42,866 bases of DNA from a bacterium (GTDB taxonomy: Bacteria > Elusimicrobiota > Elusimicrobia > Elusimicrobiales > UBA9959): NCBI GenBank assembly GCA_021811185.1, contig JAJZPL010000026.1:1-42866 (forward strand), written 5' to 3'. Under the pieces are notes generated by a model, which had not been told where the DNA came from, ran no database searches, and saw nothing but the letters and a program-made list of their open reading frames with translations. The translations under genes and the position numbers were made by a program. Positions 23,832 to 31,643 of the stretch are shown piece by piece; within the stretch, counting starts at the first letter, position 1; every line of letters starts with the position of its first letter.

Positions 23832-24550
23832 TACCGCGCCACCGCCGTTTTCTTCGGGAGGTTGGCCTCGTTGTCCATGCCCATCTTGCGGAGCGGGCGG
23901 ACCCACTTGGTGAAGGCGGAGGGCTTCAGGGAATATTCGTGCACCAGGCGCACCACCTCGCTGATGGGCTGGTAGCTCTCCCAGTTCAGGCGGAGGATGC
24001 GCACGCCGGCGTCCTCCATCTCCTCGATGAATTCGTAATAGTTCTCCTGCAGGCTCTTCAGGTACGCCGGGTCGATGGCCTTCTCCATGTTGCGGCCGCG
24101 CGACTTGATGCGGGCGATAGAGGTCTCGACGCGGCAGTCGAGGAAGATCATCAGCTGCGGGAACACCATCTCGCGCAGGACCATGTTGTCGAACAGGTCC
24201 AGGTAGGTGTTGTAGTCCATGTCCGAGATGATCTTGTCAGGGTGCCGGTTCAGCATGCGGGCGAAGATGGTATCTTCCCAGATGGTGCGGTCCTGCACCA
24301 CGCCGCGGATCTTGCCGAGGCTGATGCGGGAGACGAACTCGCGGTGCTGGCGGAAGCGGTGGTTCAGCAGCCAGATCTGCATGATGGTGCCGTACTGCTT
24401 CATATCGCCGTAAAAATTTTCCAGGTAGGGGTTGCCGCCGACCTCCTCGAGCACCGGCTCGAAGTTAAGCGCCTTGGCGAGTTCCATCGTGAGCGTGGAC
24501 TTGCCCACGCCTATGATCCCCGCCACGCCGATATAGCCTTCTGCGAACAT
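23831..24550 (-). CDS. Deoxynucleoside kinase (dGK/dAK type)
   Basis: 239 residues. These kinases phosphorylate deoxyadenosine or deoxyguanosine in salvage. P-loop GIIGVGKST (about 11-19), the substrate-base motif QDRTIWEDTIFAR (the DRS/ERD position), and the lid ARIKSRGRNMEKAI are all present. The N-terminal YIGVAGIIGVGKSTL and the length match bacterial dNKs of the Bacillus Dgk/Dck type. A Shine-Dalgarno AAGGAAGG lies before the ATG. Sitting between pilT and cmk, it makes a small nucleotide kinase pair with cmk. Confidence 0.88.
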   Translation of the reverse strand: MFAEGYIGVAGIIGVGKSTLTMELAKALNFEPVLEEVGGNPYLENFYGDMKQYGTIMQIWLLNHRFRQHREFVSRISLGKIRGVVQDRTIWEDTIFARMLNRHPDKIISDMDYNTYLDLFDNMVLREMVFPQLMIFLDCRVETSIARIKSRGRNMEKAIDPAYLKSLQENYYEFIEEMEDAGVRILRLNWESYQPISEVVRLVHEYSLKPSAFTKWVRPLRKMGMDNEANLPKKTAVAR

Positions 24551-24583
24551 AGGTACCTTCCTTGTGGAACAAAGATGCAGATC

Positions 24584-25678
24584 TTACTTCGAGCGCCCGG
24601 GCTCGATATCCTGTTCGATGCCCTTTATCGCCAGCAGCACGTCGTCGGGGTTGGAGGCCGACTGCAGGATATCCTCAAGCCGGGCCTGGCCTTCCTTGTG
24701 CAGCTTAACCAGCGACTGGTTGAAAGTCTGCATGCCGTAGAAACCGCCTTTGGAGATGGCCCCGTTGATGGCGTCGATGGTGTTCTCGGCTATCATCTTC
24801 TTGACGTGCGGCGTGTTGGTCATGATCTCCACCGCCGGCAGCCGCCCGCCCTTGGTGCAGGGCAGCAGGCGCTGCGAGATGATGCCCCGCAGGCTTTCCG
24901 AAAGCTGCATGCGGACCTGGGCCTGCTGGTGCGGAGGGAACATATCGATTATGCGCGAAAGGGTCTGCACCGCGTTCATGGTATGCAGCGTCCCGAAGAC
25001 CAGGTGGCCCGTCTCGGCGGCGGTGATCGCGGCCTGCGTGGTCTCCAGGTCGCGCATTTCGCCCACCATGATCACGTCGGGGTCCTGCCGCATCGCGGCG
25101 CGCAGCGCGTCCACGAAGGTGTTTGTGTCGAAGCCGAGCTCGCGCTGGCTGATGATGCATTTCTTTTCCGTGAAAGCGAACTCTATGGGGTCCTCGATGG
25201 TGATGATGTGCGCGTCCCAGGTCTGGTTGAGGTGCTCTATCATCGCCGCCAGCGTGGAGGTCTTGCCCGAGCCGGTTATGCCGGTCACCAGGATCAGGCC
25301 GCGCTCGTTCTGCAGCAGTTTTTTTATCGGGTCGATGGGCAGGCGCAGGTCCTCGAAGGTAGGGATCTTAAGCGGGATATGGCGGATGGCCACGCCGATC
25401 TTGCCCTTGTGCGTGAAAACGTTGAAGCGGAAGCGGCCGAGCTCCCCGCCTTCGAAAGAAAAGTCCACCTCGTGCTTTTCGGTGAAGATGGACTTGAGCC
25501 GCTGGTTCATCAGCGGGAAGATCATGTCCTCCACTTCCTTCTGCGTCATGTTGGAGGAATTTATAGGCGTGATGGCGCCGTTGATGCGCAGGAACACCTG
25601 CGAGTCGCCCCGGATGTGCGTATCGGAGGCCTTGTTCTGCACCATCACTTTCAGAAGGAGATTAAGGTTGATCGCCAT
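24584..25678 (-). CDS. pilT: Type IV pilus retraction ATPase
   Basis: 364 residues, the usual PilT length, without the long N-terminal domain of PilB. It is a cytoplasmic hexameric motor that retracts pili for twitching motility or DNA uptake. Walker A TGITGSGKTST (132-142), Asp box (AHIITIEDPIEF), Walker B DVIMVGEMRDLET and the His box TGHLVFGTLHTMNA are intact. PilU is a possible alternative. It sits 17 bases after ftsZ, in an operon for division and nucleotide metabolism, far from other pilus assembly genes. A pilin gene is, however, 4 kb away. Confidence 0.93.
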   Translation of the reverse strand: MAINLNLLLKVMVQNKASDTHIRGDSQVFLRINGAITPINSSNMTQKEVEDMIFPLMNQRLKSIFTEKHEVDFSFEGGELGRFRFNVFTHKGKIGVAIRHIPLKIPTFEDLRLPIDPIKKLLQNERGLILVTGITGSGKTSTLAAMIEHLNQTWDAHIITIEDPIEFAFTEKKCIISQRELGFDTNTFVDALRAAMRQDPDVIMVGEMRDLETTQAAITAAETGHLVFGTLHTMNAVQTLSRIIDMFPPHQQAQVRMQLSESLRGIISQRLLPCTKGGRLPAVEIMTNTPHVKKMIAENTIDAINGAISKGGFYGMQTFNQSLVKLHKEGQARLEDILQSASNPDDVLLAIKGIEQDIEPGRSK

Positions 25679-25695
25679 AGAATTATCCCCCGCCG

Positions 25696-26853
25696 TTACT
25701 TAAGCCGCCGCGTGCGGTTCTGCAGCCGCAGGTAGGCCGGCTTCTCCACGTCGTCCTCGCGCCCGCCCGCCGCGGAAGAAGCGGAATCCGGCGGGAAATC
25801 GTCCGTGGAGCGGCGCCGCGTGCCGGTGCGGCTCAGCGAGCGCAGCCTGGCCAGGTCGCCGGCCAGCTCGCCGCGGGTGGAAGGGAAGCCGGTGGCGATC
25901 ACGGTTATCTTGATCTCGTCGCCGAGAGTTTCATCGTAGGCCTGGCCGAACTTCACGAAAACGTCGGGGTTGGCGTGCTTCTTGATGTACTCCATCGCCT
26001 CGTCGAGCTCGACGATGCGGATGTCGCGCGAAGCGGTGAAGTTGACGAGCATACCCTTGGCGCCGTCGATCACGGCGTTCTCGAGCATCGGGGAATGAAT
26101 GGCGCCCTTGGCGGCCTCTATATGGCGGTCCGGACCCGAAGCCCGGCCCACGCCGATGAGGGCCTCGCCGGACTTGGTCATGATCTTCCGCACGTCCTGG
26201 AAGTCCACGTTGATGGAGCCGGAGCGCGTGATCACGTCGGAAATGCCCTGGATGGCCTGGCGCAGCACGTCGTCCGCGCGGCGGTAGGCGTCGTTGCTGG
26301 AAGTGTCCCGGTCCACCACCGACAGGATCCTGTCGTTGGGGATCACCAGCAGGCAGTCGGTATGGGTGCGCAACTCCTGGATGCCCGCCTGCGCCTGCTC
26401 GGCGCGCGGCGTGCCCTCGAAACCGAAGGGACGCGTGACCACGCCGATCACCAGCGCGTTGGGATTGTTCTTTTTGGCGGCCTCGGCCACCACGGGAGCG
26501 GCGCCGGTGCCGGTCCCCCCGCCCATGCCGGCGGTTATGAAGAGCAGGTCCGCGTCGGATACGGCTTCTTTTATCAGTTCATAGGATTCCAGCGCGGCCT
26601 CTTTGCCCTTGGCCGGGTCGCCGCCCACGCCCAGGCCCTTGGTGAGGTTCTCGCCGATCTGGATGCGGTTGGGGGCTTTGCTGCGGCGGAGGTCCTGCGC
26701 GTCGGTGTTCACCGCCACGAACTCCACCAGGCGAACGTCGGACTCCACCATGCGGTTGACGGCGTTGCCGCCGCCGCCGCCGACGCCGATGACCTTGATC
26801 ATCGCCTCGCGGTCGTGAAAATCGTTATTGTAGCGTATTCTGTTTTCGGGCAT
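25696..26853 (-). CDS. ftsZ: Cell division protein FtsZ
   Basis: 385 residues, the tubulin-like GTPase of the division ring. The nucleotide-binding GVGGGGGNAVNRMVE (23-37), the tubulin signature GMGGGTGTGAAPVVAE (109-124) and the T7 synergy loop SINVDFQDVRKIM are complete. After a short variable linker the C-terminal peptide EKPAYLRLQNRTRRLK matches the FtsA-binding tail (consensus D-P-hydrophobic-L-R). Placed 66 bases downstream of ftsA. Confidence 0.97.
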   Translation of the reverse strand: MPENRIRYNNDFHDREAMIKVIGVGGGGGNAVNRMVESDVRLVEFVAVNTDAQDLRRSKAPNRIQIGENLTKGLGVGGDPAKGKEAALESYELIKEAVSDADLLFITAGMGGGTGTGAAPVVAEAAKKNNPNALVIGVVTRPFGFEGTPRAEQAQAGIQELRTHTDCLLVIPNDRILSVVDRDTSSNDAYRRADDVLRQAIQGISDVITRSGSINVDFQDVRKIMTKSGEALIGVGRASGPDRHIEAAKGAIHSPMLENAVIDGAKGMLVNFTASRDIRIVELDEAMEYIKKHANPDVFVKFGQAYDETLGDEIKITVIATGFPSTRGELAGDLARLRSLSRTGTRRRSTDDFPPDSASSAAGGREDDVEKPAYLRLQNRTRRLK

Positions 26854-26919
26854 AGGAAATCGGCTCGAAGCGCCCGGCGGCGTGAAAGGCCCAGCCGGCG
26901 CTCACCTGCTCAGCGTTCT

Positions 26920-28152
26920 TTAAAACAAATCCTTGAACCAGCGCCAGACCTTCTTTTCCATGGAGCCGCCGCGCGCCGGGCCCGGCACGTCGGTGTTCCA
27001 CGCTTTAAGGTGCGGGTAGCACACCAGCGCCACCGCACCGAGGTAGGACTGGGTCATATATTCCTCGGGGCACTGCAGGATCTCCTGCGCGGGCAGGCCC
27101 AGCCTGGCCTGGCGCAGGTCAAGCAGCTCCTCCGCGGCCTCGGGCATACCTTTAAGCAGCGAGCCGCCGCCGGTAAGGATGGCCCCGCCGGGGAGCTCCG
27201 CGTAGTTGGACACCTGCACAAACTGGTTTATCTTCTCGAAAATTTCCTCGGCGCGCGGCTGGATGAAATCGAGCAGCTCGCGGGGCTTCACTTCCTTCTT
27301 CGTCCTGGCGTCCAGCCTGGTGATGTTGATCAGCTTGTCCTCTTCTATCATGGTGGACAGCACGGCGCCGTATTTTTCCTTGATCTCCTGCGCCACGGCC
27401 ATCGTGGTCCCCAGGCCGTAGGCGATGTCGCGGGTGATATGGTCGCCGCCGATGGCTATCTCTTTGGAGAAATGAATGCTGCCCTCGGAGTAGATGCCTA
27501 TGGAGGTGGTCTGGCCGCCGGAGTCTATCAGCAGGCAGCCCAGGTCCTTTTCCTCCTCGGAAACCACCAGCTCTCCGACGGCGAGCAGCGTGTAGATGGT
27601 GTCCACCACGCGGAAGCCGCCCTTGGAGACGGACTTCATCAGGTTATTGATGATCGGGCTGGAGGCGGTCACGATATGCACGCCCACTTCGAGCAGGGCG
27701 CCTTCCATGCCGATCGGGTTGGGCACGCCGCGCTGGCGGTCCAGCGAGAAGCCCTGCGGGATCACGTGCAGGATCTCGTGGTCGGGCGAGAGCTGGATGG
27801 TCTTGGCGCTCTCGATGACGTTCGCCACGTCCTCGCTGGTTATTTCCTTGTCGGTGCGGGCTATGTTATAACCGCCCCGATTGTCGAAAGCGTTGATGTG
27901 GGAGCCGCGCACGCCGAGGTAGACCTCGCCTACGACCTCGTTGGCCTTGCTCTCGGCTGCGTCCATCACGTGCTCCACGGCGCGGGCCGTCTCCTCGATG
28001 TTGACTACAACGCCGCCCTTGAGGCCTTTGCAAGGCGCGGAGGCGCCGGCCAGCACGCGTATCTTATTATGCTCTTCGTCGCGCTCGGCTATGACGCAGG
28101 TAACCCGGCTGGAACCCATGTCTAGGCCGGCGATAATTTCAGATTTTCCCAT
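26920..28152 (-). CDS. ftsA: Cell division protein FtsA
   Basis: 410 residues. It is an actin-like ATPase that anchors FtsZ to the membrane. Phosphate 1 motif GLDMGSSRVTCVIAE, then LIDSGGQTTSIGIY (phosphate 2) and ILTGGGSLLKGM (adenosine) are present, as is the 1C subdomain (about 85-165). The C-terminal KKVWRWFKDLF is an amphipathic membrane-targeting helix. I set the start at the ATG at 28152, which has GGAG 8 bases upstream. An in-frame TTG at 28164 would add MELL but lies within that ribosome site. Confidence 0.96.
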   Translation of the reverse strand: MGKSEIIAGLDMGSSRVTCVIAERDEEHNKIRVLAGASAPCKGLKGGVVVNIEETARAVEHVMDAAESKANEVVGEVYLGVRGSHINAFDNRGGYNIARTDKEITSEDVANVIESAKTIQLSPDHEILHVIPQGFSLDRQRGVPNPIGMEGALLEVGVHIVTASSPIINNLMKSVSKGGFRVVDTIYTLLAVGELVVSEEEKDLGCLLIDSGGQTTSIGIYSEGSIHFSKEIAIGGDHITRDIAYGLGTTMAVAQEIKEKYGAVLSTMIEEDKLINITRLDARTKKEVKPRELLDFIQPRAEEIFEKINQFVQVSNYAELPGGAILTGGGSLLKGMPEAAEELLDLRQARLGLPAQEILQCPEEYMTQSYLGAVALVCYPHLKAWNTDVPGPARGGSMEKKVWRWFKDLF

Positions 28153-28223
28153 AAGAAGCTCCAAGAATAAGCGGAATCAATATCTTAAAAAGTCCGGCAG
28201 AGAACCGGCACGGGGAATAACGC

Positions 28224-29018
28224 CTACTTTGCTGCGGAAACGAAGATCTTTCCTTCCCTGAAGTACCGCATATCCACCCGTAAGGGCCCGGGGCGTTTCA
28301 GGGACGCATCCTTCATTACTTCATTCAATCTTATTACTTTTAAACGTGTAAATTCAAATTCTCCCCATAGCACGCTGGTCCCGTCCTCCAGCCTGAGGGT
28401 GCAGGCCCAGTCGCGGCCCGGGCACTCCAGCCCGGACGGCCGCGAATAAAAGACCGGCAGCAGCGGGTCGATGTCCTTCAGGAAAGCGGCAAGCCCCGGC
28501 GCCGATCGGGCCGGCCAGCCGATCTCCGCCGGCAGGTCGGAGGCTGTTTTTCCGGTGATATTCTCGCCCAGCAGCCGGCCGGTGACGCCCAGGTAAGCGG
28601 TGGCGCCCTGCAGCATCACGGCCGAGACGATCTCCTCTGGCACGGCCTTCACGCTGGCCCGGCCGGTGAAAAAGTTCCGGGCAACGCTCACGTCGGCTAG
28701 GCCGGGATGGCGCCGGCGCAGTTCTTCCGCGATCTCGGCGCAGCGGCGGGCGCTGAGCGGCGCTTTGAGCGCGGCGGCCATAAGTTCGCGAGCGGAAACG
28801 TAAGCCTCAGGGGAAGGGCAGTCTACGTTGAAAGAAGCGGGCCGGAAAGAAAAGATGCGCCCGGCGATAAAACCGCGGGAGGCCTTTAAGGCCGCGCCGA
28901 AGAACCAAGAGGCCAGCAGCAGCCCAAGGGCCAGGCCGGCCACGGTCCCGCCCTGTCTTAAAAGCTGGTTGCGGACCTTGCCGCGGACCCGCACTTTAAA
29001 TTTTCGTTTTCCCGCCAT
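28224..29018 (-). CDS. ftsQ: Cell division protein FtsQ/DivIB
   Basis: 264 residues. A basic cytoplasmic N-terminus (KRKFKVRVRGKVRNQLLRQ), one membrane helix (about 24-43), a POTRA-like domain (about 58-130, including HPGLADVSVARNFFTGRASVKAVPEEIVSAVM) and a beta domain (LRLEDGTSVLWGEFEFTRLKVIRLNEVMKD). The order ftsQ-ftsA-ftsZ supports the call more than the sequence, as the family is variable. A -10 box lies 8 bases upstream of the ATG, so the mRNA is probably leaderless. First gene of the long minus-strand unit. Confidence 0.88.
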   Translation of the reverse strand: MAGKRKFKVRVRGKVRNQLLRQGGTVAGLALGLLLASWFFGAALKASRGFIAGRIFSFRPASFNVDCPSPEAYVSARELMAAALKAPLSARRCAEIAEELRRRHPGLADVSVARNFFTGRASVKAVPEEIVSAVMLQGATAYLGVTGRLLGENITGKTASDLPAEIGWPARSAPGLAAFLKDIDPLLPVFYSRPSGLECPGRDWACTLRLEDGTSVLWGEFEFTRLKVIRLNEVMKDASLKRPGPLRVDMRYFREGKIFVSAAK

Positions 29019-29026
29019 TGCGCTAT

Positions 29027-29056
29027 ATTATAGCCCAATTACCGCCCTTTGGCCAA
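29027..29056 (-). promoter_or_regulatory. Promoter of the ftsQ-ftsA-ftsZ unit
   Basis: Minus strand: TTGGCC (29056-29051), 18-base spacer, perfect TATAAT (29032-29027). The ftsQ ATG begins 8 bases after the -10, so transcription should start at or 1-2 bases before the ATG. Confidence 0.7.
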
Positions 29057-29120
29057 AACTCTGGGCGTGCCCTTCCCAGGGCAGTCACGGCGTACCGCGG
29101 CGCCCGGATCCTGGAATGAA

Positions 29121-29148
29121 TTGATTTATCCGGAATATTTGGTATAAT
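29121..29148 (+). promoter_or_regulatory. Promoter of tRNA-Lys
   Basis: TTGATT (29121-29126), 16-base spacer, TATAAT (29143-29148) with an extended TGG in front. The tRNA begins 22 bases after the -10. Confidence 0.82.
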
Positions 29149-29169
29149 AACATGCAGTCGTTAGATTAT

Positions 29170-29241
29170 GCGCCCGTAGCTCAGGGGTAGAGCATTCGCC
29201 TTTTAAGCGAGTGGCCGCGCGTTCGAATCGCGCCGGGCGCA
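29170..29241 (+). tRNA. tRNA-Lys (anticodon TTT), CCA not encoded
   Basis: A 72-nt cloverleaf: acceptor GCGCCCG/CGGGCGC, D arm GCTC/GAGC, anticodon arm TTCGC/GCGAG with loop CTTTTAA, T arm GCGCG/CGCGC with loop TTCGAAT, discriminator A. It is followed by AAAA, so CCA must be added by enzyme, unlike the tRNA-Arg at 1915. No gene is seen in the AT-rich 29242-29432. Confidence 0.96.
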
Positions 29242-29432
29242 AAAATTTCCCCCCATACAGAAAACCGAAGCTATCCCTGCTTTTAAACAAGACCGGCATA
29301 TTGCCGCATCCTGCGGAGCAAGTCATTAACACGCTGAAAAAATCATAAAAATATCACAGGTATACACTTTAAATCCTGCAGGTTAAACTTAGTCCAGTCA
29401 GAAATCACCGCCAAGATCTTGCCTAAAATTTG

Positions 29433-29461
29433 TTGACACTTTGTTAACAAAAAAATAGAAT
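29433..29461 (+). promoter_or_regulatory. Promoter with palindrome in the spacer, leaderless gene
   Basis: TTGACA (29433-29438), 17-base spacer, TAGAAT (29456-29461). The spacer holds the perfect palindrome TTGTTAACAA (29441-29450), a likely repressor site. The ATG at 29470 follows the -10 by 8 bases. Confidence 0.75.
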
Positions 29462-29469
29462 CAATATTT

Positions 29470-29724
29470 ATGCCAGAAAAATATCCTCTAATCCGCTGCT
29501 CGGTCAGATTTCAGAACGTAATACGCGAAGTATCACAGCAACTCAATGTCAGCGGCCCAGTGGCTATAGACCTGATCATGGATGGATACTATAAAGGCGG
29601 GTTGGTTATGCCTGGGCAATCGTCCAAAATCTACAAAATAATCTCTGCACATGAGAAAAACGCATATGCCAGGCCGCTTCCTGTAAAAAAGATGTCCAAA
29701 GGAAGAAAACCGGAAGATATCTGA
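29470..29724 (+). CDS. Unknown 84-residue protein
   Basis: 84 residues, no signal peptide or membrane helix. The section YPLIRCSVRFQNVIREVSQQLNVSGPVAIDLIMDGYYKGG reads as a short strand followed by two helices, loosely like a ribbon-helix-helix DNA-binding unit; this is weak. The C-terminus is basic (KKMSKGRKPED). Base composition is more AT-rich than surrounding genes. A near-consensus promoter with a palindromic spacer site directly in front suggests a self-regulated gene, probably in a small insertion next to tRNA-Lys. Confidence 0.55.
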   Translation: MPEKYPLIRCSVRFQNVIREVSQQLNVSGPVAIDLIMDGYYKGGLVMPGQSSKIYKIISAHEKNAYARPLPVKKMSKGRKPEDI

Positions 29725-29789
29725 ACTTTAAGACCTAAGTGCTCGCTTAATATAGTAAAAATCTCGCTTTTGTATATCAATAATACGCA

Positions 29790-29818
29790 TTGACAATACA
29801 AATGAATTGTTGTATACT
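29790..29818 (+). promoter_or_regulatory. Strong promoter of the pilin gene
   Basis: TTGACA (29790-29795), 17-base spacer, TATACT (29813-29818). The spacer shows imperfect inverted words ATACAA and TTGTTGTAT. A leader of about 65 nt follows, with AGGGGGAA as ribosome binding site before the ATG at 29889. Confidence 0.85.
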
Positions 29819-29888
29819 ATTCGTAAGCAAATTTAGAAGTTACAAAAATTAGTGTCAGGCCATACTTAGCCAGGGGGAACATATTATT

Positions 29889-30347
29889 ATGACTAATAAC
29901 AGAAAGGGTTTCACACTTATCGAGTTGCTGGTAGTCGTGCTGATCATCGGTATTCTGGCTTCCATAGCCATCCCGCAGTACTTCAAGGTCGTAGAGAAGT
30001 CCCGCGTAGCGGAAGCCATGTCGCTCATCTCCAGCGTCAAATCGGCCGAAGAAAGATACTTGGCCCGCGGCGGCACCTATACCGCCGACTTCACCCAGTT
30101 GGATATCTCCTACGCCAACATGACCGCCACCTCTATCCCCACCAAGTTCTTCGCAGCTACCGTAGTTACCGGCTCGGGAGCCTCTGGCCCCAACTACGCG
30201 CTTACCGTGACCCGCCAGACAAACAGTTCGTCAGTGGCGGCCCGCTACGGCAATTACTCTGTAAACACTAACGTGCCCGACCGGCCCATAGTGCAGATCG
30301 CGGCCTGCCCCGGCGGCGGCGCGAACTGCAACGAACTGCTGGATTAA
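29889..30347 (+). CDS. Type IV major pilin-like protein
   Basis: 152 residues. Prepilin leader MTNNRKG, cleavage before the Phe, then FTLIELLVVVLIIGILASIAIPQY with Glu at mature position 5, the hydrophobic assembly helix. The globular part contains KSAEERYLARGGTYTADFTQLDI, typical of this pilin group, and a C-terminal Cys pair (Cys140 and Cys147) likely to close a disulfide loop. It would be assembled by a type IV pilus machine and retracted by PilT, encoded 4 kb away. Own strong promoter and terminator indicate high monocistronic expression. It could also be a type II secretion pseudopilin, less likely given the Cys loop and promoter. Confidence 0.9.
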   Translation: MTNNRKGFTLIELLVVVLIIGILASIAIPQYFKVVEKSRVAEAMSLISSVKSAEERYLARGGTYTADFTQLDISYANMTATSIPTKFFAATVVTGSGASGPNYALTVTRQTNSSSVAARYGNYSVNTNVPDRPIVQIAACPGGGANCNELLD

Positions 30348-30372
30348 TATTAAGCGCTAGCCTAAGTAAAAG

Positions 30373-30400
30373 AAAAACCCCGCAACCGCGGGGTTTTTTT
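30373..30400 (+). terminator. Bidirectional terminator between pilin and response regulator genes
   Basis: Stem AAAAACCCCGC / GCGGGGTTTTT with loop AACC. T tracts flank it on both strands, so it serves the pilin gene (plus) and the operon ending at 30417 (minus). Confidence 0.93.
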
Positions 30401-30416
30401 TGCCTTTAAAACCGGC

Positions 30417-31637
30417 TCAGTAGCGGCGTATCAATTCGGACTTGCCGGCCTCGGCAAGTACAGGCAGGCCATCCCGCGCCAGCCATAGCCTGCCGTTCTT
30501 CCAGGCGAAGGCCGAAAGAGGATACCCGGAACGCGCCGTCTTAAGAGTAAAACTCCCGTCCGGGGTAAGGCTGTCGTCCAGTTTATGGCGGTAGATCATC
30601 CCGGTAGAGGAGACGGCCGTCCAGAGATAACGGCTATCCTTGAAGATCTGATCCGGCTTTTCAGGCAAGCGAAAGGAAGCCGCGGGGGCAAGTTCCGGAT
30701 CCGGGCGACGCAGAACTGCGTTCCCGGCGCTGTCGCAGGTCCAAAGGTATTCGCCGTCGTAAAAGAGCGCGGAAACCTTGCCCGGCATCGGGAAAGATTT
30801 AAGGAGCGGGAGGCCCGGGGCAAGGCGCCTGGCTTCTACCACGCTGCGCCAGGAATCGGCGACGTAAAGCGTGTCGCCGGCCACCGCCAGGCCGCTAATA
30901 TGTGTCTTCTCCAGCTGGTAGCTCTGGTCCAGTTTAAGACCGTCCCTGCCTGCGGAGTACACGTAAACGGCCCCGGCCAGCCAGTCACCTGCAAGGAGCT
31001 TGTCCCCCTGCCAGACCAGCGCGGAGATATTCGCGGCGGCTCCCGGGTATTCCCGGTAGTAATCCGCGTGCCCGGCTACGAAAGCGCGGTATAGCCCGCC
31101 CAGCGCCAGCAGCCCCGCCAGCACGAACGCCGAGCTGACCGCGGCTTTCCTGTACTTCCAGGGCTTGGCCGGGGCGGCATGGCGGGGAACGCCGGCTTCC
31201 GGGGCCGGCCAGGCCGGGACCGGGACGACGGGCGGCTCGCTGCGCGGCAGTACGGGCTGGCGTTTGGGAGGCACGGGCACACCGTGCACGAATTTCTTTA
31301 CGGTAGCCACCAGCTGCGCGTTCTCGAAAGGTTTCTGCAGGTATTCGCTGGCGCCAAGCTTCATCACGTCCACGGCGGACTGGATATGCCCGTAACCGGT
31401 GATCATCACCACGGGCACCGTTTCGTCTATTTGCTTCAGCCCGGCCAGCACCTCGATCCCGTCCATCCCGGGCAGGCGCAGGTCCAGCAGCACCAGGTCC
31501 GGCCGGTCAGCCCTGGCCATCGCCAGCGCGGAAGGCCCGTCGCCGGCCTCGAAAACTTCATAGCCGCGGAGTTTAAGGACGTTGCGCACCGCGAGGCGCA
31601 TGTCGGGTTCATCGTCGATAATAAGTATACGTGACAT
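30417..31637 (-). CDS. Response regulator receiver joined to a membrane helix and an outside beta-propeller
   Basis: 406 residues. A complete receiver domain (1-120): acidic pair Asp8/Asp9, phospho-acceptor Asp52 in LLDLRLPGMDG, Thr80 in MITG and Lys102 in LQKPF. A Pro/Ala-rich linker (118-160) leads to a basic patch KPWKYRKA and one membrane helix (about 166-185). Residues 200-406 form propeller-like blades (ISALVWQGDKLLAGDWLAGAVYVYS, ISGLAVAGDTLYVADSW, VSALFYDGEYLWTCDSAGNAVLRR, YLWTAVSSTGMIYRH). By the positive-inside rule the receiver is cytoplasmic and the propeller periplasmic. This is the reverse of normal sensing and has no DNA-binding output. It starts 6 bases after the histidine kinase gene, its obvious partner. 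Confidence 0.85.
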   Translation of the reverse strand: MSRILIIDDEPDMRLAVRNVLKLRGYEVFEAGDGPSALAMARADRPDLVLLDLRLPGMDGIEVLAGLKQIDETVPVVMITGYGHIQSAVDVMKLGASEYLQKPFENAQLVATVKKFVHGVPVPPKRQPVLPRSEPPVVPVPAWPAPEAGVPRHAAPAKPWKYRKAAVSSAFVLAGLLALGGLYRAFVAGHADYYREYPGAAANISALVWQGDKLLAGDWLAGAVYVYSAGRDGLKLDQSYQLEKTHISGLAVAGDTLYVADSWRSVVEARRLAPGLPLLKSFPMPGKVSALFYDGEYLWTCDSAGNAVLRRPDPELAPAASFRLPEKPDQIFKDSRYLWTAVSSTGMIYRHKLDDSLTPDGSFTLKTARSGYPLSAFAWKNGRLWLARDGLPVLAEAGKSELIRRY

Positions 31638-31643
31638 AATTCC

